A stretch of 64,000 bases of DNA, taken from positions 272,001 through 336,000 of the forward strand of contig JAJOZX010003310.1 in assembly GCA_023014485.1 (NCBI GenBank). Direction: 5' to 3'. This document shows, in pieces, positions 43,798 to 54,699 of the stretch. Origin of the DNA: Bathynomus jamesi. Its lineage: Eukaryota > Arthropoda > Malacostraca > Isopoda > Cirolanidae. The notes beneath the pieces are model-generated. The model was not told the DNA's origin, did no database searches, and worked only from the letters and a program-made list of their open reading frames with translations. The translations under genes and the position numbers were made by a program. Position 1 is the stretch's first letter. Each line of letters starts with the position of its first letter.

Positions 43798-45057
43798 CTT
43801 ACCTTACAACCTTACAAAGGTTCCGCGCGATGATTTCTCATTTCGCGAAGGTCAAGCTTGTCGCCCCTCCTCTCGAGTTGGCCTGGTGAAGTAGTGAGTT
43901 GGATTCTTGCGCTCTCCACCTCACATAGCCAGGTACGCCCGGCTCATCGGGGATTGTTCTGAGCCAGGCGTCTAGTCTTCTTTTGAAGATTTCCGCTGCA
44001 ACTCCCTTCGTGTTTCTTAGGTCTTTGGGCAACTGATTAAACAGTTTTGGTCCTCTCACTACAAAACTATTTTCTTTCAGGGTTAAGGATGTTCCCTGTC
44101 TCGCCTTCAATTTGGGAATACGACACAGTCTACCGCTTCTACTTTCCATCGTTGTTTGGGGAGTTATGGGATTCAGAGTAAGATTAGGAACTAGTTTCTC
44201 CATTATTTTCCAAGTGTAAATAATGGTGTATCTCTCTCTTCTCCTTTCCAGTGAATATAGGTCTAGTTCTCGTAACCTTTCCCAGTAATTTAGTTCTTTG
44301 CACCCATTGATCTTGGCTGTGAAGCTTCTTTGGATCCCCTCCTGCTGTCTAATGTCTTCTTTTTTATATGGGGAAGTTAGGACCGAGCAGTATTCTAATT
44401 TGGGTATGATCAGGGTTTTCAGTAGAGGAATCATTACATTCCTATCCCTTCGTTTAAAGGTTCTCAATATCTGACCCGTTATTCTCTTTGCTCTGTTTAC
44501 TGCTATCTTATTTTGTGTTTCAAATTTTGCATCATCTGTCATTACAACCCCTAAATCTTTTGCTCTGGAATTTCTCTGAATTTCCTGTCCATTTGGGGTA
44601 TAATATTCCATGCACTTTAGGTCTTCTCTTTTTCCGTACCGTAATAGCTGAAATTTCTCGGTGTTAAACTTCATATTGTTGTCTTCAGTCCACTTGTAGA
44701 TTTTGTTTATGTCGGTTTGTCGAGATCCTATATCTTCTGGGTTTCTTATTTTTCTACTGATCTTTGTGTCATCCGCAAAGGATGTTACTGTGCTGTCTCT
44801 GGTAACGTCCTCATCTATGTCAGTTAGCATGATTATGAAGAGTAGTGGAGCTAATACTGTTCCTTGTGGTCCCGAGCTGAGGACCTCTGATTCTGATGAA
44901 GATACTCCTTGTACTGTAACGACTTGCCTCCGCTCACTAAGGAAATTATATATCCATTTCCCTACTTTTCCTGTTAGTCCCATATATTTCAGTTTATGTA
45001 TTATGATTCCGTGGTCACACTTGTCGAACGCTTTAGCAAAGTCTGTGTATAGTACAT
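43798..45057 (-). mobile_element. 5'-truncated LINE with intact RT part
   Basis: The 3' end (minus strand) reads CTTGACCTTCGCGAAATGAG and CATCGCGCGGAACCTTTG with a short GT-rich tail. The 5' side is cut at the (TA)n near 45058. It is the same family as 60257-61240 and related to 50433-54333. It is inserted into the end of the Tc1-like element. Confidence 0.85.
43838..45055 (-). CDS. Non-LTR reverse transcriptase, 5'-truncated but open
   Basis: An open frame of about 405 codons begins inside the RT at VLYTDFAKAFDKCDHGIIIH (motif A). It goes on to LTGKVGKWIYNFLSERRQVV, SSGPQGTVLAPLLFIIMLTD (motif B), VTSFADDTKISRKIRN (motif C) and MKFNTEKFQLLRYGKR (motif D), then a thumb with IIPKLEYCSVLTSPYKKED and a C-terminal part SFVVRGPKLFNQLPKDLRNT, ending SLTFAK. 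No stop or frameshift is present, so this is one of the youngest copies. The endonuclease and RT motifs 0-2 are missing, so it cannot move by itself. The clade is probably CR1-related; the C-terminal part is shared with the two other copies in this window. Confidence 0.88.
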   Translation of the reverse strand, partial: VLYTDFAKAFDKCDHGIIIHKLKYMGLTGKVGKWIYNFLSERRQVVTVQGVSSSESEVLSSGPQGTVLAPLLFIIMLTDIDEDVTRDSTVTSFADDTKISRKIRNPEDIGSRQTDINKIYKWTEDNNMKFNTEKFQLLRYGKREDLKCMEYYTPNGQEIQRNSRAKDLGVVMTDDAKFETQNKIAVNRAKRITGQILRTFKRRDRNVMIPLLKTLIIPKLEYCSVLTSPYKKEDIRQQEGIQRSFTAKINGCKELNYWERLRELDLYSLERRRERYTIIYTWKIMEKLVPNLTLNPITPQTTMESRSGRLCRIPKLKARQGTSLTLKENSFVVRGPKLFNQLPKDLRNTKGVAAEIFKRRLDAWLRTIPDEPGVPGYVRWRAQESNSLLHQANSRGGATSLTFAK

Positions 45058-45160
45058 CATATATATATATATATATATTATATTATATATATATATATAT
45101 ATTATATATATATATATATATATAATATATAGTACATCATATATATAAATATATATATAT

Positions 45161-45192
<32 letters not shown>
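45058..45192. repeat. (TA)n tract with interruptions
   Basis: Long AT dinucleotide runs, with AGTACATCATATATA appearing twice (about 45050 and 45131), as if the LINE border had been copied together with the repeat. Confidence 0.8.
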
Positions 45193-45351
45193 AAAATTAA
45201 ATCCACTATAGTCCGAATAAGTAATGGTAAATGACAAATACCATAGTTTTTCTTTTTCATGATGCCCACGTCGGGCTTGCATCATGAAAAAGAAAAACTA
45301 TGGTATTTGTCATTTAACATTACTTATTCGGACTATAGTGGATTTAATTTT
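45193..45351. repeat. 159-bp near-perfect palindrome
   Basis: AAAATTAAATCCACTATAGT and the following 50 bp are mirrored to 45351 around a centre TGCCCACGTCGGGCTTGCA. It lies 30 bp before the target site of the hAT-like element. No coding. It may be a separate foldback. Confidence 0.85.
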
Positions 45352-45380
45352 CCCAGAAGAGTTCCTTGTTCCATGCACGG

Positions 45381-48300
45381 TAGGGCGGAGTGAAAAACTC
45401 ATTTTTCGAATTTTCAAATTGGCTAGGGTGGAAAATGTGTGGAGTAGTGACGAAATAAGCTGGTATAAATTTAAAATCATAACATTAATATCTTCAGGTG
45501 CCACAATGACCTTCAATATTGAAAAAAATTGAAAAAAGCAGATTTTAACCAATATTACAGAAGAGTCCACGATGCACAATAGACAAGAATTTATTCACAC
45601 TTGTATAAAAATAGCTCAGTCAACCTTTAAAAAAGTTTCTATTCTCTAAAAAGAGTTTTCTATAGTCAGCTCACTCAGCTGTCACGTGAGTACCTCGGTT
45701 CAGTGTAGCTGTCGCTCTCGTAGCAGGTGTGTTCTGTTGTTGGCGTTACTCAGGTAGTCTAAACTATATTTCTTATATATTTTGCATTTCTGTATTGTGT
45801 TGCCCTAAGTTTGCCATGTACTATTAACTGAAATTAACGTATAATTGATATTAGCTCTTTCTTTTTCAGATTTGTATACTTTCAAAATGTCTCGAGTTTG
45901 TGCAAAATCAACCAGGGCCTCAACTGAGTGCCCCATGTTTGGTATGGGGGAAGATTTGTGGCACAGGAATCTTCCTACATACGAAGGAGTTTTTAAATAT
46001 TACTTGTTTGTAAGAAACGATTTGAAACAGAATACTAATAAAGATCCTTCAATATCTCAAATATTAGAACAAGTTGTTGATAAATTGAAAACAATTTGGG
46101 AAAGTGCTTCCGTCCCAATTCTGTCAGACAGGCGAATTGAAACAATGTTCAGAAGCTACCACGAAAAGTATCGTGTCATTATGAAGCCATACCAAAGCAG
46201 AAAAAATTCTGAAGCTTACAAAGCAAAGATTGATATGTTCAAAAAAGAAGCACACACGAAACTTTTTGACATTGCAGCGTGCAAGTGCAAAGTACTAACA
46301 CAATGTTCTTGTCCCAAAGAAAAAACGGTTCCAAAGGAAGAAGTGACGTTCCTCTTAGATCAAAGGAGTGAAAGAAAACTGTTTATTGATAGAGTAGATA
46401 TTACACTCTCAAAGAAAAAAGCATCTACGTTGCTAAGAAAGCAAAAAGAAGCTGTGAGGCTCACCAAAGAATCTTCACAGGAGAAATTGCAGGATACAAA
46501 TGTTGAATTATCATCATCGACATCAAATAGTGAAAGTGAATCTGGCGAAATATCAGACGATACATTTCCAGAGCCAGTTATCTCGAAGAGAAAGCTCGAA
46601 CAACGTGAAGAACAATTATTCAAGAAAAGGAAAACTACAAATCTACCTTCAGTGGCTACTGCTTGTGACATGACTGCAGTTTCAGATCGAGCTGCAGCAT
46701 TCATTGTTAGTGCAGTATTGCAAGATATTGGAGAAGTTTCTATTGACAATACATCTGAAGTAGTGGATAGGAGTAAAATCAGAAGAGACAAAAGAAGAGA
46801 TCAGAAATTATGAAAGATCAAAATCAGGTCCCAATCAGAGGAATCTATTTTGATGGTCGAAAAGATTCTACACTCTTCCAAGAAAAAAAAAGAGTCCAAA
46901 GTATATCAGAAGAAGGTAACAGAAGAACATATCACTTTAGTGAGAGAACCTGGTTCAGATTATTTGGGCCATTATTCTGTGAATTCTGGATCAGCTGAAG
47001 AAATATGTAAAGGAATGTTTGAGTATATTGGAAATAATGACATGAACCTGGAAAACCTTGTTGCCATTGGATGCGATGGTGCAGCAGTCAACACTGGAGA
47101 AAAGGGAGGCGTTATAAGGCTTATAGAATTGAAGCTGAAGAAGCCAGTTCAACATTTAGTGTGCCAGCTCCATGCCAATGAATTGCCATTACGCCATTTA
47201 GTTGCAAAGCTGGATGGAAAAACATCTGGCCCCCGCGGATTCACCGGTCCTATTGGCAGGGAATTAGAGAACTGTGAGAATCTTCCTATTGTCGAGTTTG
47301 AAAGGATTGATGCTGAGGAACCAACTGTAGACTGTGAAGATCTTAGCACCGACCAAAAATATCTAATTGATATTCATCAGGCCAAACAAAGGGATATTGC
47401 TCTCCAGATCTTGCTCATCGTAGTCCAGGCAAAATGGCACATTCACGATGGCTGACTACAGCAAATCGTTTGCTTCGTCTATACGTTTCAACTGTAAGTC
47501 CATCTGAGAACCTCATGAACATTGCTTCTTTTATAATGAAGGTCTACATCCCAATGTGGTTTTCTATTAAGCAAAGTACGTCTTTTGTCAATGGCTCAAA
47601 ACATGTTTTCAAAACTATTGAACTAACAAGAACACTGAATAACGAAGTAAAGGATATTGTAAACCCTGTCATACAAAGAAATGCATTTTTTGCAAATCCA
47701 GAAAATATTCTAGCATCAATGATTCATGATGACCGCAGCGCCATAAGAGAATTAGCGTGGAGGCGAATAAAGAAAGCAAGGCAAACAAACAAGGAAAAAG
47801 TTGTGAGGCGTTTCACAGTACCTGTTATTCAATTTGAAGCTACTGATTATACTGATTTAATTAATTGGCAAAAATGCATTGTCACTGAACCACCTGTGAC
47901 AAGACACCTGACAGAAAATGAGATTGAAGAATTCATAGAAAACAAGAGTACCCCTCCATTCGAGAAATTCCCTTGTCATACACAAGTAGTAGAAAGAATG
48001 GTAAAATTAGTGACTGAAGCATCATCAAAAGTATTTGGATTGAACGCGCGAGATGGCTTCATAAGATCAACACTTCAGTCACGTAAAAAAATGCCATCAT
48101 TCGAAAGTAAAGCTGAATATAAAGTTTAAATAAAACGTTAATAGAAAAAAACATGCGCAAGGATGGGTGGTTGGGAGGGCATGGGTGGAGCTCGACACGC
48201 AGCCACCTCCTCGTGGTGAGTTCTGGATTATTTAGATCATTAATCAAAAGAACATTGATCTAAATAAACTAAGAGCTGCGTAATTCAGTAACTATTTTGG

Positions 48301-48537
48301 TAATTGGAACACTTAATATATAATAATAACAAGTAAGTTTCAGTTATTGAACTAATGCTGAATATAAGAAAATCATTATATTTCACTTTTTTCGAAGGCT
48401 TTGTGGCACCTGAAGATATAATTTCGCAGGACTAATATTTATGCACAGTCATTATCTATAGCACCCACATATTTTCCGCACTAGCCATATTTGAATTTCG
48501 AAAAAAAGTTTAAAAACCTCATTTTCGATCCGCCCTA
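45381..48537 (+). mobile_element. hAT-like transposon, 3157 bp, 8-bp target duplication
   Basis: The termini TAGGGCGGAGTGAAAA and the complement ending CGATCCGCCCTA share TAGGGCGGA. Perfect 8-bp repeats ATGCACGG flank it (45373-45380, 48538-48545). TAGGG ends with 8-bp duplications match hAT rules. Subterminal TTTTTCGAATTTTC on the left and TTTCGAAATTCAAATATGGCTAG on the right (complement) extend the symmetry. It carries one gene. Confidence 0.9.
45887..48129 (+). pseudogene. hAT-like transposase, almost complete, three frame breaks
   Basis: The ATG at 45887 gives MSRVCAKSTRAST, then LPTYEGVFKYYLFVRNDLKQ. A cysteine block LFDIAACKC, CSCPKE and FLLDQRSERK (about residues 120-165) is followed by an acidic serine-rich stretch. 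Frame breaks near 46810 and 46885 lie on either side of RGIYFDGRKDSTLFQ, a candidate first acidic residue. Next come DYLGHYSVNSGSAEE, VAIGCDGAAVNTGEKGG (CDGA, like the second hAT Asp), LVCQLHANELPLRHL (C-x-x-H as in hAT) and, after a shift near 47390, SPGKMAHSRWLTTANRLLRL (RW as in hAT). It continues to QRNAFFANPENILASMIHDD and SFESKAEYKV. CDGA, C-x-x-H and RW in order support an RNase H-like hAT fold; that it is hAT is inference. It needs only three small repairs to be open, hence recent. Confidence 0.82.
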
Positions 48538-48564
48538 ATGCACGGTCTGTGTTTAACATATACC

Positions 48565-48565
<1 letters not shown>

Positions 48566-48654
<89 letters not shown>
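48566..48654. repeat. (TA)n with a (GT)n core
   Basis: AT dinucleotides, about 30 units, then GT and again AT. It borders the next element on its left. Confidence 0.85.
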
Positions 48655-48657
<3 letters not shown>

Positions 48658-49399
48658 CAAATCTGCTTTAGCGGCCACCTCTTCAGAACCGTCACCTGCT
48701 CTAAGCAGCCACTTAAAATTCCCCCCATCTGCTGAAAAGACAGCTTTGTTTTTTGGAGCGATTTTGAACCAATTATATTTTTAATGTCGATATAACTGAG
48801 TGAAAATCTGCCTACAAAGGAAATATGTTCGGACACCTTTTATGATGGTCCATTCTCTTTAACAAGAAATCGTTTCATGATCGGTTCAACGAATGGAGCA
48901 ATTAAATTTTCAGAAACGGTGATCTGGATGCAGCATTTAAATTTTCAGAAACGGTGATCTGGATGCAGCATTTAAATTTATCAGTGTACTTGCAGCTGCC
49001 AAAATATAGCATTACAGTAGCAAAATGAGGCACTTTTGGAATAAACATCCACTATGTCATCACGAGTTTGTTCCAGATGATGTAGTTCATCATCAACGAG
49101 GGCTACAACGACCTACTGGAAGATGTATGGACTTGGAGAAGGTCTGGGCAGCGTGCCTAGCCAAGCGGACGACGGTGCTTGATTTCTTTAAGAGAATTTA
49201 GAAATGAAGCCAAATTGTTGAAACCAATGATCCATTGAGACAGATTTGAACAAGATTTAAGTGAAATTTAATGATGCATACACGTATTCATAGAGTATAT
49301 ATTCATTTTAAATGAAAACAAAATGGCCACCTCATAACCTGTATAGTAAAGCCATGATGACCGTTTCCCTTGGGTGGCCTTTACAGGCAGGTTTGACTG
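48655..49399 (+). mobile_element. pogo/Tigger-like relic
   Basis: The left end AATCAAATCTGCTTTAGCGG with CCACCTCTTCAGAACCGTCA faces a right end whose complement is CAGTCAAACCTGCCTGTAAA with GGCCACCC. These are Tigger-type termini. A coding trace near 49000-49200 gives GRCMDLEKVWAACLAKRT and VLDFFKRI, a likely transposase C-terminus. A 35-bp unit (TTTTCAGAAACGGTGATCTG...) is tandemly doubled at about 48908-48977. Most of the gene is deleted. Confidence 0.65.
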
Positions 49400-49402
49400 G
49401 TC

Positions 49403-49495
49403 AGAGTGGCCACAAAGTCTAACTGCAGTGACATTACAGCATATCTGTACGTTGCCCTTGTTTTTCATGCAAAGGGACTTTGTGGCCACTCTGTA
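49403..49495. repeat. Small inverted-repeat element, CAGAGTGGCC ends
   Basis: CAGAGTGGCCACAAAGTC on the left and its exact complement on the right are separated by about 55 bp. The ends resemble hAT termini, but no target duplication is visible, so the boundary is uncertain. Confidence 0.65.
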
Positions 49496-49500
49496 TATGG

Positions 49501-49630
49501 GTACGTCTTAGCCACGTCGCAACACCGAATCCCGTCAGATTAGCGAAGTTAACCGACGTTGGGCCTGCTCAGTCGTTGTATGGGTGATCATTTATTGCGT
49601 TCAGTTGATGTATCGACCTGCTGTTCGGAT
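49501..49630 (+). repeat. 5S-rRNA-like sequence (pseudogene or SINE3-type head)
   Basis: AATCCCGTCAGATTAGCGAA, GTTAACCGACGTTGGGCCTG and TTGTATGGGTGATC follow the order and spacing of 5S rRNA (the CGTCCGAT, GAAGTTAAGC, GTCGGGC and GGATGGGTGACC regions), including the internal Pol III control region. Several paired positions differ, so it is not a functional 5S gene. Use as the promoter head of a 5S-derived SINE is possible. Confidence 0.65.
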
Positions 49631-49669
49631 CCCACATGAGGCTGTATATAGGTCCCCTCCATATATATA

Positions 49670-49699
<30 letters not shown>

Positions 49700-49700
<1 letters not shown>

Positions 49701-50391
49701 CGGGTGTCCCATTGAAAATGAAACAACTTTGAAACTCTGTAATTTTTAAAGTATTAATGTGAGAATGTTGAAACTTTGCCAGTTACTACACCATATGCAT
49801 AAGTTTTTGTCATAATGTGTTTTGTTTGTTTCAGATTGAATTATGTTTACCCCACAAGAAAAAGTGAAATGTGTGTTATGGATGCTGAGTTGAAGTCCCC
49901 TACTCTGGTGCAACGGTGATTCCGTACAACCTTTCACAAGGAACTACCCACCAGAAGAGACCTATATGCATGGACCAAGAAATTTGAGGAGATTGGCAGT
50001 GTTATAAAGGAACACTCTGGAGGGCGAACAAGATCGGAAGATGATGTTGAACGAATACGCTGCGCCTTTGGTAGTAGCCCGAGGAAGGTCATCCGTCGTA
50101 CCAGTGTCGAACTGCAGATTCCTCGTTCAACTGTGCATAGAGTCGTGCGCAAGCGGCTGCAGCTCTATCCATATAAGCTTCAAATTGTTCAGCATATAAC
50201 ATGTGAAGATCTTAACAAAAGGAAACATTATGCTATGCACAATGTATCTAATGTATCTAAATGTTATAATTCACATATATCATATGAAACTTTATGACAT
50301 TGGCTATTTACTGTGAATATTACATTGTTTGCATTATTCAATAAAAAATTATAAGGTTTCAAAGTTGTTTCATTTCGAATGGGACACCCAG
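49700..50391 (+). mobile_element. Tc1/IS630-like relic, N-terminal part only
   Basis: The ends CGGGTGTCCCATTGAAAATG and the complement ending GAATGGGACACCCA form inverted repeats that continue into AAACAACTTTGAAAC. At 690 bp it has lost the catalytic half. It is embedded between (TA)n tracts. Confidence 0.85.
49843..50233 (+). pseudogene. Transposase N-terminal HTH fragment
   Basis: The ATG at 49843 gives MFTPQEKVKCVLWML. After frameshifts it gives TFHKELPTRRDLYAWTKKFE, EIGSVIKEHSGGRTRSEDDV and ELQIPRSTVHRVVRKRLQLY, then LNKRKHYAMHNVS. This is the DUF4817-type helix-turn-helix domain of a Tc1/IS630-like transposase, broken by a stop and at least one shift near 49900. The part after it is deleted to near the right terminus. 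Confidence 0.78.
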
Positions 50392-50885
50392 TATATATAT
50401 ATAATATATATATATATATATAATATATATATATTCAGTTTGGAGAAAATTGATTTTTTTTCTTTGTAGCTCGTGCAGAAATGAAACGCTTAACATTTAT
50501 TTAAATTTAATTAAATAATATATTTTAGTTAGACTAGTTAATTGAGTTTTGTTTTTGTTTGTACAAATCTCATTATTTTAACAAACTGAATTAAAATAAT
50601 TTAAAAAATGTAAATCCTATTAAATCTTTTGAAATTTTACTTTTGAAATTATTTACTCACAGTTTAAATGAAGGCTAAACATTTTTCAAAAAATGAATTT
50701 GTGGTAGATAAGAACTCAATTTTAGGTTTAGTTATGGACGGGCCTTATTTATATTTTCGATAGTCTTTTTGTAGTTTATTTCAGAACGTAAGATCTGTTG
50801 CACTATCTTATTAATTTAATTTACCGGACTTCTTGTATACTTTCGATATATATACAATAATGGTCACTGTAAATTCAGTTGAAAG

Positions 50886-51066
50886 GGCTGCAAATTCTAC
50901 CATCCGGACATTTGCAAAACCTACGCGACATATGGAATCTGCCAGTATGAGAGAAAATGCTACTACCATCATCTCCCGACAAGTTCAAAGGAAAAAGGAC
51001 AAGTTTCAGATGATAACAGGAGGAATGGGAGAAAAAAATATGTACACAAATAGCAAACACAAATAG
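50886..51066 (+). pseudogene. LINE ORF1 fragment with a CCCH zinc finger
   Basis: A frame of 60 codons reads GCKFYHPDICKTYATYGICQ then YERKCYYHHLPTSSKE and ends at a TAG. C-x8-C-x5-C-x3-H is a CCCH zinc-finger pattern, and CKFYH just before it looks like the end of another. CCCH fingers bind RNA. An ORF1 RNA-binding protein is expected at this place in a LINE. An in-frame TGA lies just upstream (about 50880), so the N-terminal part is broken or read in another frame. Confidence 0.6.
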
Positions 51067-51369
51067 CAAACAAAATTTTTTCAACATCTCGAACACAATA
51101 CGGCTGCTAAGTCTTATACAGCACATGCAGCTGACACAGCTGCGAACCCTCGAACCGGACCGCTTCGTGGTAAGAAGCTACCAGAACGGGTAGGCGGGAA
51201 CAGATCCATCTCGGAGGACCACAAGGCTACAAAACACGCGATACCAAAGGCCAACGAACTTAAAATGCACAAGGGGCAATGAAAAACAAAGAACATAAAC
51301 ACTGTCCTGGCAATTATTCAAGGAATAAAACCGAAGAACTCACTAAACAAAGTTTCATACCGGAAAGAT

Positions 51370-52320
51370 TTTATGGACGAAACAAGGGCGGACATCGCAT
51401 GCCTCACAGAAACATATCTTATAGATTGCCAAGGAAACTGCGATAACTGCGAACACTGTATTGATAAGAAAGAATTGCATACTAAGAGCGGATTGAACAG
51501 CGAGATGTAAAGGTGACTGTGCTATTTACGTACATGAGAGGCATATGACAGAGACGGTAATAAGTAAATCCAACAGCTTCGTGGAAACCCTTGCAATGAA
51601 AATAGAGAAACAAACATGGTACTGATAGTCATCTATAGACCTCCAAATTCTCCAACTGAAAAGGTTTCGGATGCCATTGATGATATCAGAACCCTAATAA
51701 AGTCCGTAAACTCTCCATCCCCTAATATAATACTCTGCGTTGATTTTAATTTCCCATTTATAAAATACAAAAAGGTAGGTAGAAATATATTTATACAGCA
51801 AGATAATGGGGGCACAAGAGAGGACCAGGAACAAGCAAAAATTCTGTTGACTCTCACAAACGAGTTTATGCTGACACAGGAGATAACAGAAAATACCAGA
51901 AAAAATAACTGGCTAGATCTGGTATTCACGAACAACACGAACTTGATTGCTGATATAAAAATAACCCCAACTATCATCTCAGACCACAACATAATCGAGT
52001 TATCAATAAATACGGCGATAACATTAAAAGACAATACACATACGGGAGAAAGAAGCAAATTTGGGGCTTTTAACTTCAACTCCAAGACCATAAATTGGGA
52101 AGAAATCAGATCACACATGGCCCAAATAGAGTGGAGAACAATCTTAGAGAATAAAACAACGGAGGAAATGCTAACAACCTTGGAAGAAAAGACGCTGAAA
52201 ATTTTAGAAAAATATGCCCCGAAAGCACACCCGAAAAAGAGAGAGGAACTGGCGAGAGAGGGAAAAGGGAAGAATATTCTGCAAAAGAAAGAGAGTAGCG
52301 GCGAAGTTTGCTAATTGCGG
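51370..52320 (+). pseudogene. LINE APE-type endonuclease
   Basis: Reads DETRADIACLTETYLIDCQG, then stops near 51507, then VLIVIYRPPNSPTEKVSDAI, IILCVDFNFPFIKYKK (usually GDFN), NWLDLVFTNN and PTIISDHNIIELSI. IYRPP, DFN, DLVF and SDHN are the conserved steps of the endonuclease that nicks target DNA. The final SDH catalytic residues are kept. After 52115 a linker region rich in Lys and Glu leads towards the RT. Two or more stops lie near the N-terminus. Confidence 0.8.
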
Positions 52321-52539
52321 AGACAACAATGCCAGGAAAACAACACAAGAAAAACTGGAGAATATCGAGAGGGAAATACAAACCCTGATTAAGAGCCATA
52401 CAGAGAGGGAAGAGGAAAAGACGGTAGAAGCATAAAGGAAAATCGAAAATACTTCTATAGCTATGCGAAAAGGAAAACAAAAATGCACGCTACCATCGGG
52501 CCCTTAAGGAAAGGAAATAATGAACTAACAGACGATCTA

Positions 52540-54263
52540 AAAGAAATATCTGAAACATTGAAAGCCCAGTATGAATCGGTCTTCACTGTCCCAAAAAGTG
52601 ACAGATGCCCCAAAAAGTGACATAGATGCATTCTTCGAAGAGAAATTGCAAGGAGAATGTATAACAGACTTCGATTTTACCCCAGAATATATAGCGAGAG
52701 TTCTAGGACAAATGAAATCACATTCGGCTGCAGGTACGGACAAATGGAACACACTACTGATTAAAAATTGTAAAAATGAAATAGCTACACCCTCATATTG
52801 GATATAGAGAAGATCCCTAGACACTGGGAAAATACTGAGCATCTTGAAAAGAGTGAACATTGTCCCTATATATAAAGGAGGGGATAGATCTCAAGCAAAG
52901 AACTAAAGACCAGTGTGAATGACGTCCCACCTCACCAAAATGTTTGAAAGAATAGTCAGAGAGAAAATCTATGACTTCTTGGAGACACTGGAAAAATTTA
53001 ACGAAAATCAGTACGGATTCCGATCAGGAAGATCATGTCTATCTCAACTTATAGAGCACTATAACAATATCCTAGATGCACTTGAAGGCAATGAAAACTA
53101 TGATGTCATATACTATGATTTTGCTAAAGCTTTCGACAAATGCGATCATGGGATAAGAGCACGTAAAATGAAACATACGGGAATAACAGGAAAAGTGGAA
53201 AAATGGACCTACAACTTCTTCAGAGAACGTCTACAGGTCGTCAAAATTCAAGGTGTATCATCATCAGAATCAGAATTGCGCAGATCAGTACCACAAGGTA
53301 CAGTACTGGCTCCACTCCTGTTCATGATCATGCTATCAGTGGAGTAAACAGCAACAGTATAGTAACACCCTTTGCGGACGATACAAAGATCAGCAGAAAA
53401 ATCAGCACTGCAAATGAAATGGAGGCCTTGCAGAAGGACACGAACAAAGTATACAAATGGTCAGAACACAACAATATGACATTTAACACCGAGAAACTTC
53501 ATCTCTTGAGATATGGTAGAAATAAGTAACTTAAACAGGCTGCATATTATGCTCCAGATAGACAGGAAATTCATAGAAGCACGAAAACGGTCGACTTGGA
53601 GGTAATGATGACCGATGATGCCAAATATGAGACACAAAATCAGATAGCAATAAACAAAGCAAAAAGAGTCGCGGGGCAGGTACTAAGAACGTTCAAGAGG
53701 AGGAACAAGAGAGTAATGATTCCCCTGCTGAGAACACTGATCATACCAAAACTTGAATACTGCTCAGTTTTGACGTCCCCATATAAAAAGGAAGAAATTA
53801 ATAAACTAGAAGAAAAGCAGTCATTTCACAGCTAAGGTTGATGGCTGCAAAGAACTCAACTACTGGGAAAGACTACGTAAACTAAATCTGTACTCCTTGG
53901 AAAGAAAAAGAGAGAGGTACACCATAATCTACATATGGAAAATGATCGAAAAACTGGTACCAAACCTCAAACTAAACCCAGTTACCATTCATACAACACT
54001 GGAAAATAGGAAAGGCATGTGTAGTGTTCCCAAATTAAAGCCCCCGACAAGGGACCTCTTCAACACTGAAGGAACATAGCTTGGTTGTCAGGGGGCCAAG
54101 ACTTTTGAACCAGCTTTCTAAGGACCTCAGAAACGTTACAGGGGGCAAAGTTAAAGTTTTCAAGAGAAAACTAGATGCCTGGCTCAGTTCGGTACCAGAT
54201 GAGCTGGGTGTACCTGGCTATGTGCGGTGGAGAACACAAGAGAGCAACTCACTCCTTCAATAA
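52540..54263 (+). pseudogene. LINE reverse transcriptase, frameshifted
   Basis: Gives SHSAAGTDKWNTLLIKN, LTKMFERIVREKIYDFLETL, NENQYGFRSGRSCLSQLIEH and VIYYDFAKAFDKCDHG (motif A), then VPQGTVLAPLLFMIML (motif B). After a shift near 53340 come TPFADDTKISRKI (motif C), NNMTFNTEKLHLLRYGR, KLEYCSVLTSPYKKEE and, after further breaks, LVPNLKLNPVT and GYVRWRTQESNSLLQ. Five or more breaks. The C-terminal part is shared with the copies at 43.8 and 60.3 kb and with the LINE 3' ends in IR2. Confidence 0.82.
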
Positions 54264-54333
54264 GCCAGGCCTAGAGGCGGGTCCACCTGCTTGACCTTCG
54301 TGTGAAGAAAGACCAACGCACGGAACAGCGTTC

Positions 54334-54400
54334 CGTATATATATATATATATGTGGGTGTGTGTGTGTGTGTGTGCGTGCGCCGCGCGCGCGCGCGTGCG
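54334..54400. repeat. (TA)n, (GT)n and (GC)n tract
   Basis: TATATA then GTGTGT then GCGCGCGCGCGTGCG. The GC alternation is the only one of its type in the window. Confidence 0.8.
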
Positions 54401-54699
54401 TGCGTGTGATTTTTATCGGGTTTTTTCTTTCACCATATTTTCATGGTTCAATTTTGTTTTTGAATCGAGTCGAATGAATTAATTTCCGTTTTCAGGTCCT
54501 TTTGCGTTAATAATATTTTAGTAATATTTAATTCATTTATTGCATTTAATGCGGGAACAAATTTAGTCTTGAACATTTTGGCTGTACATTCACTCGTTCA
54601 TTATTTCTGATTACACCTTGTCGATCCGACGTCTTTGTTTCGAATACTAATATGCCTGTTGATCAAAACGCTGTCGCCTTACCTCTGTCTTTTACTAAC

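Larger units (their letters stand above)
50433..54333 (+). mobile_element. Near full-length LINE (non-LTR retrotransposon)
   Basis: In order: a possible 5' UTR after (TA)n, an ORF1-like frame with a CCCH finger, an APE-type endonuclease and an RT with C-terminal domain. The 3' UTR ends CTTGACCTTCGTGTGAAG and GCACGGAACAGCGTTCC and is followed directly by (TA)n at 54334. The 5' border is uncertain. It is disabled by stops and shifts. Confidence 0.8.
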
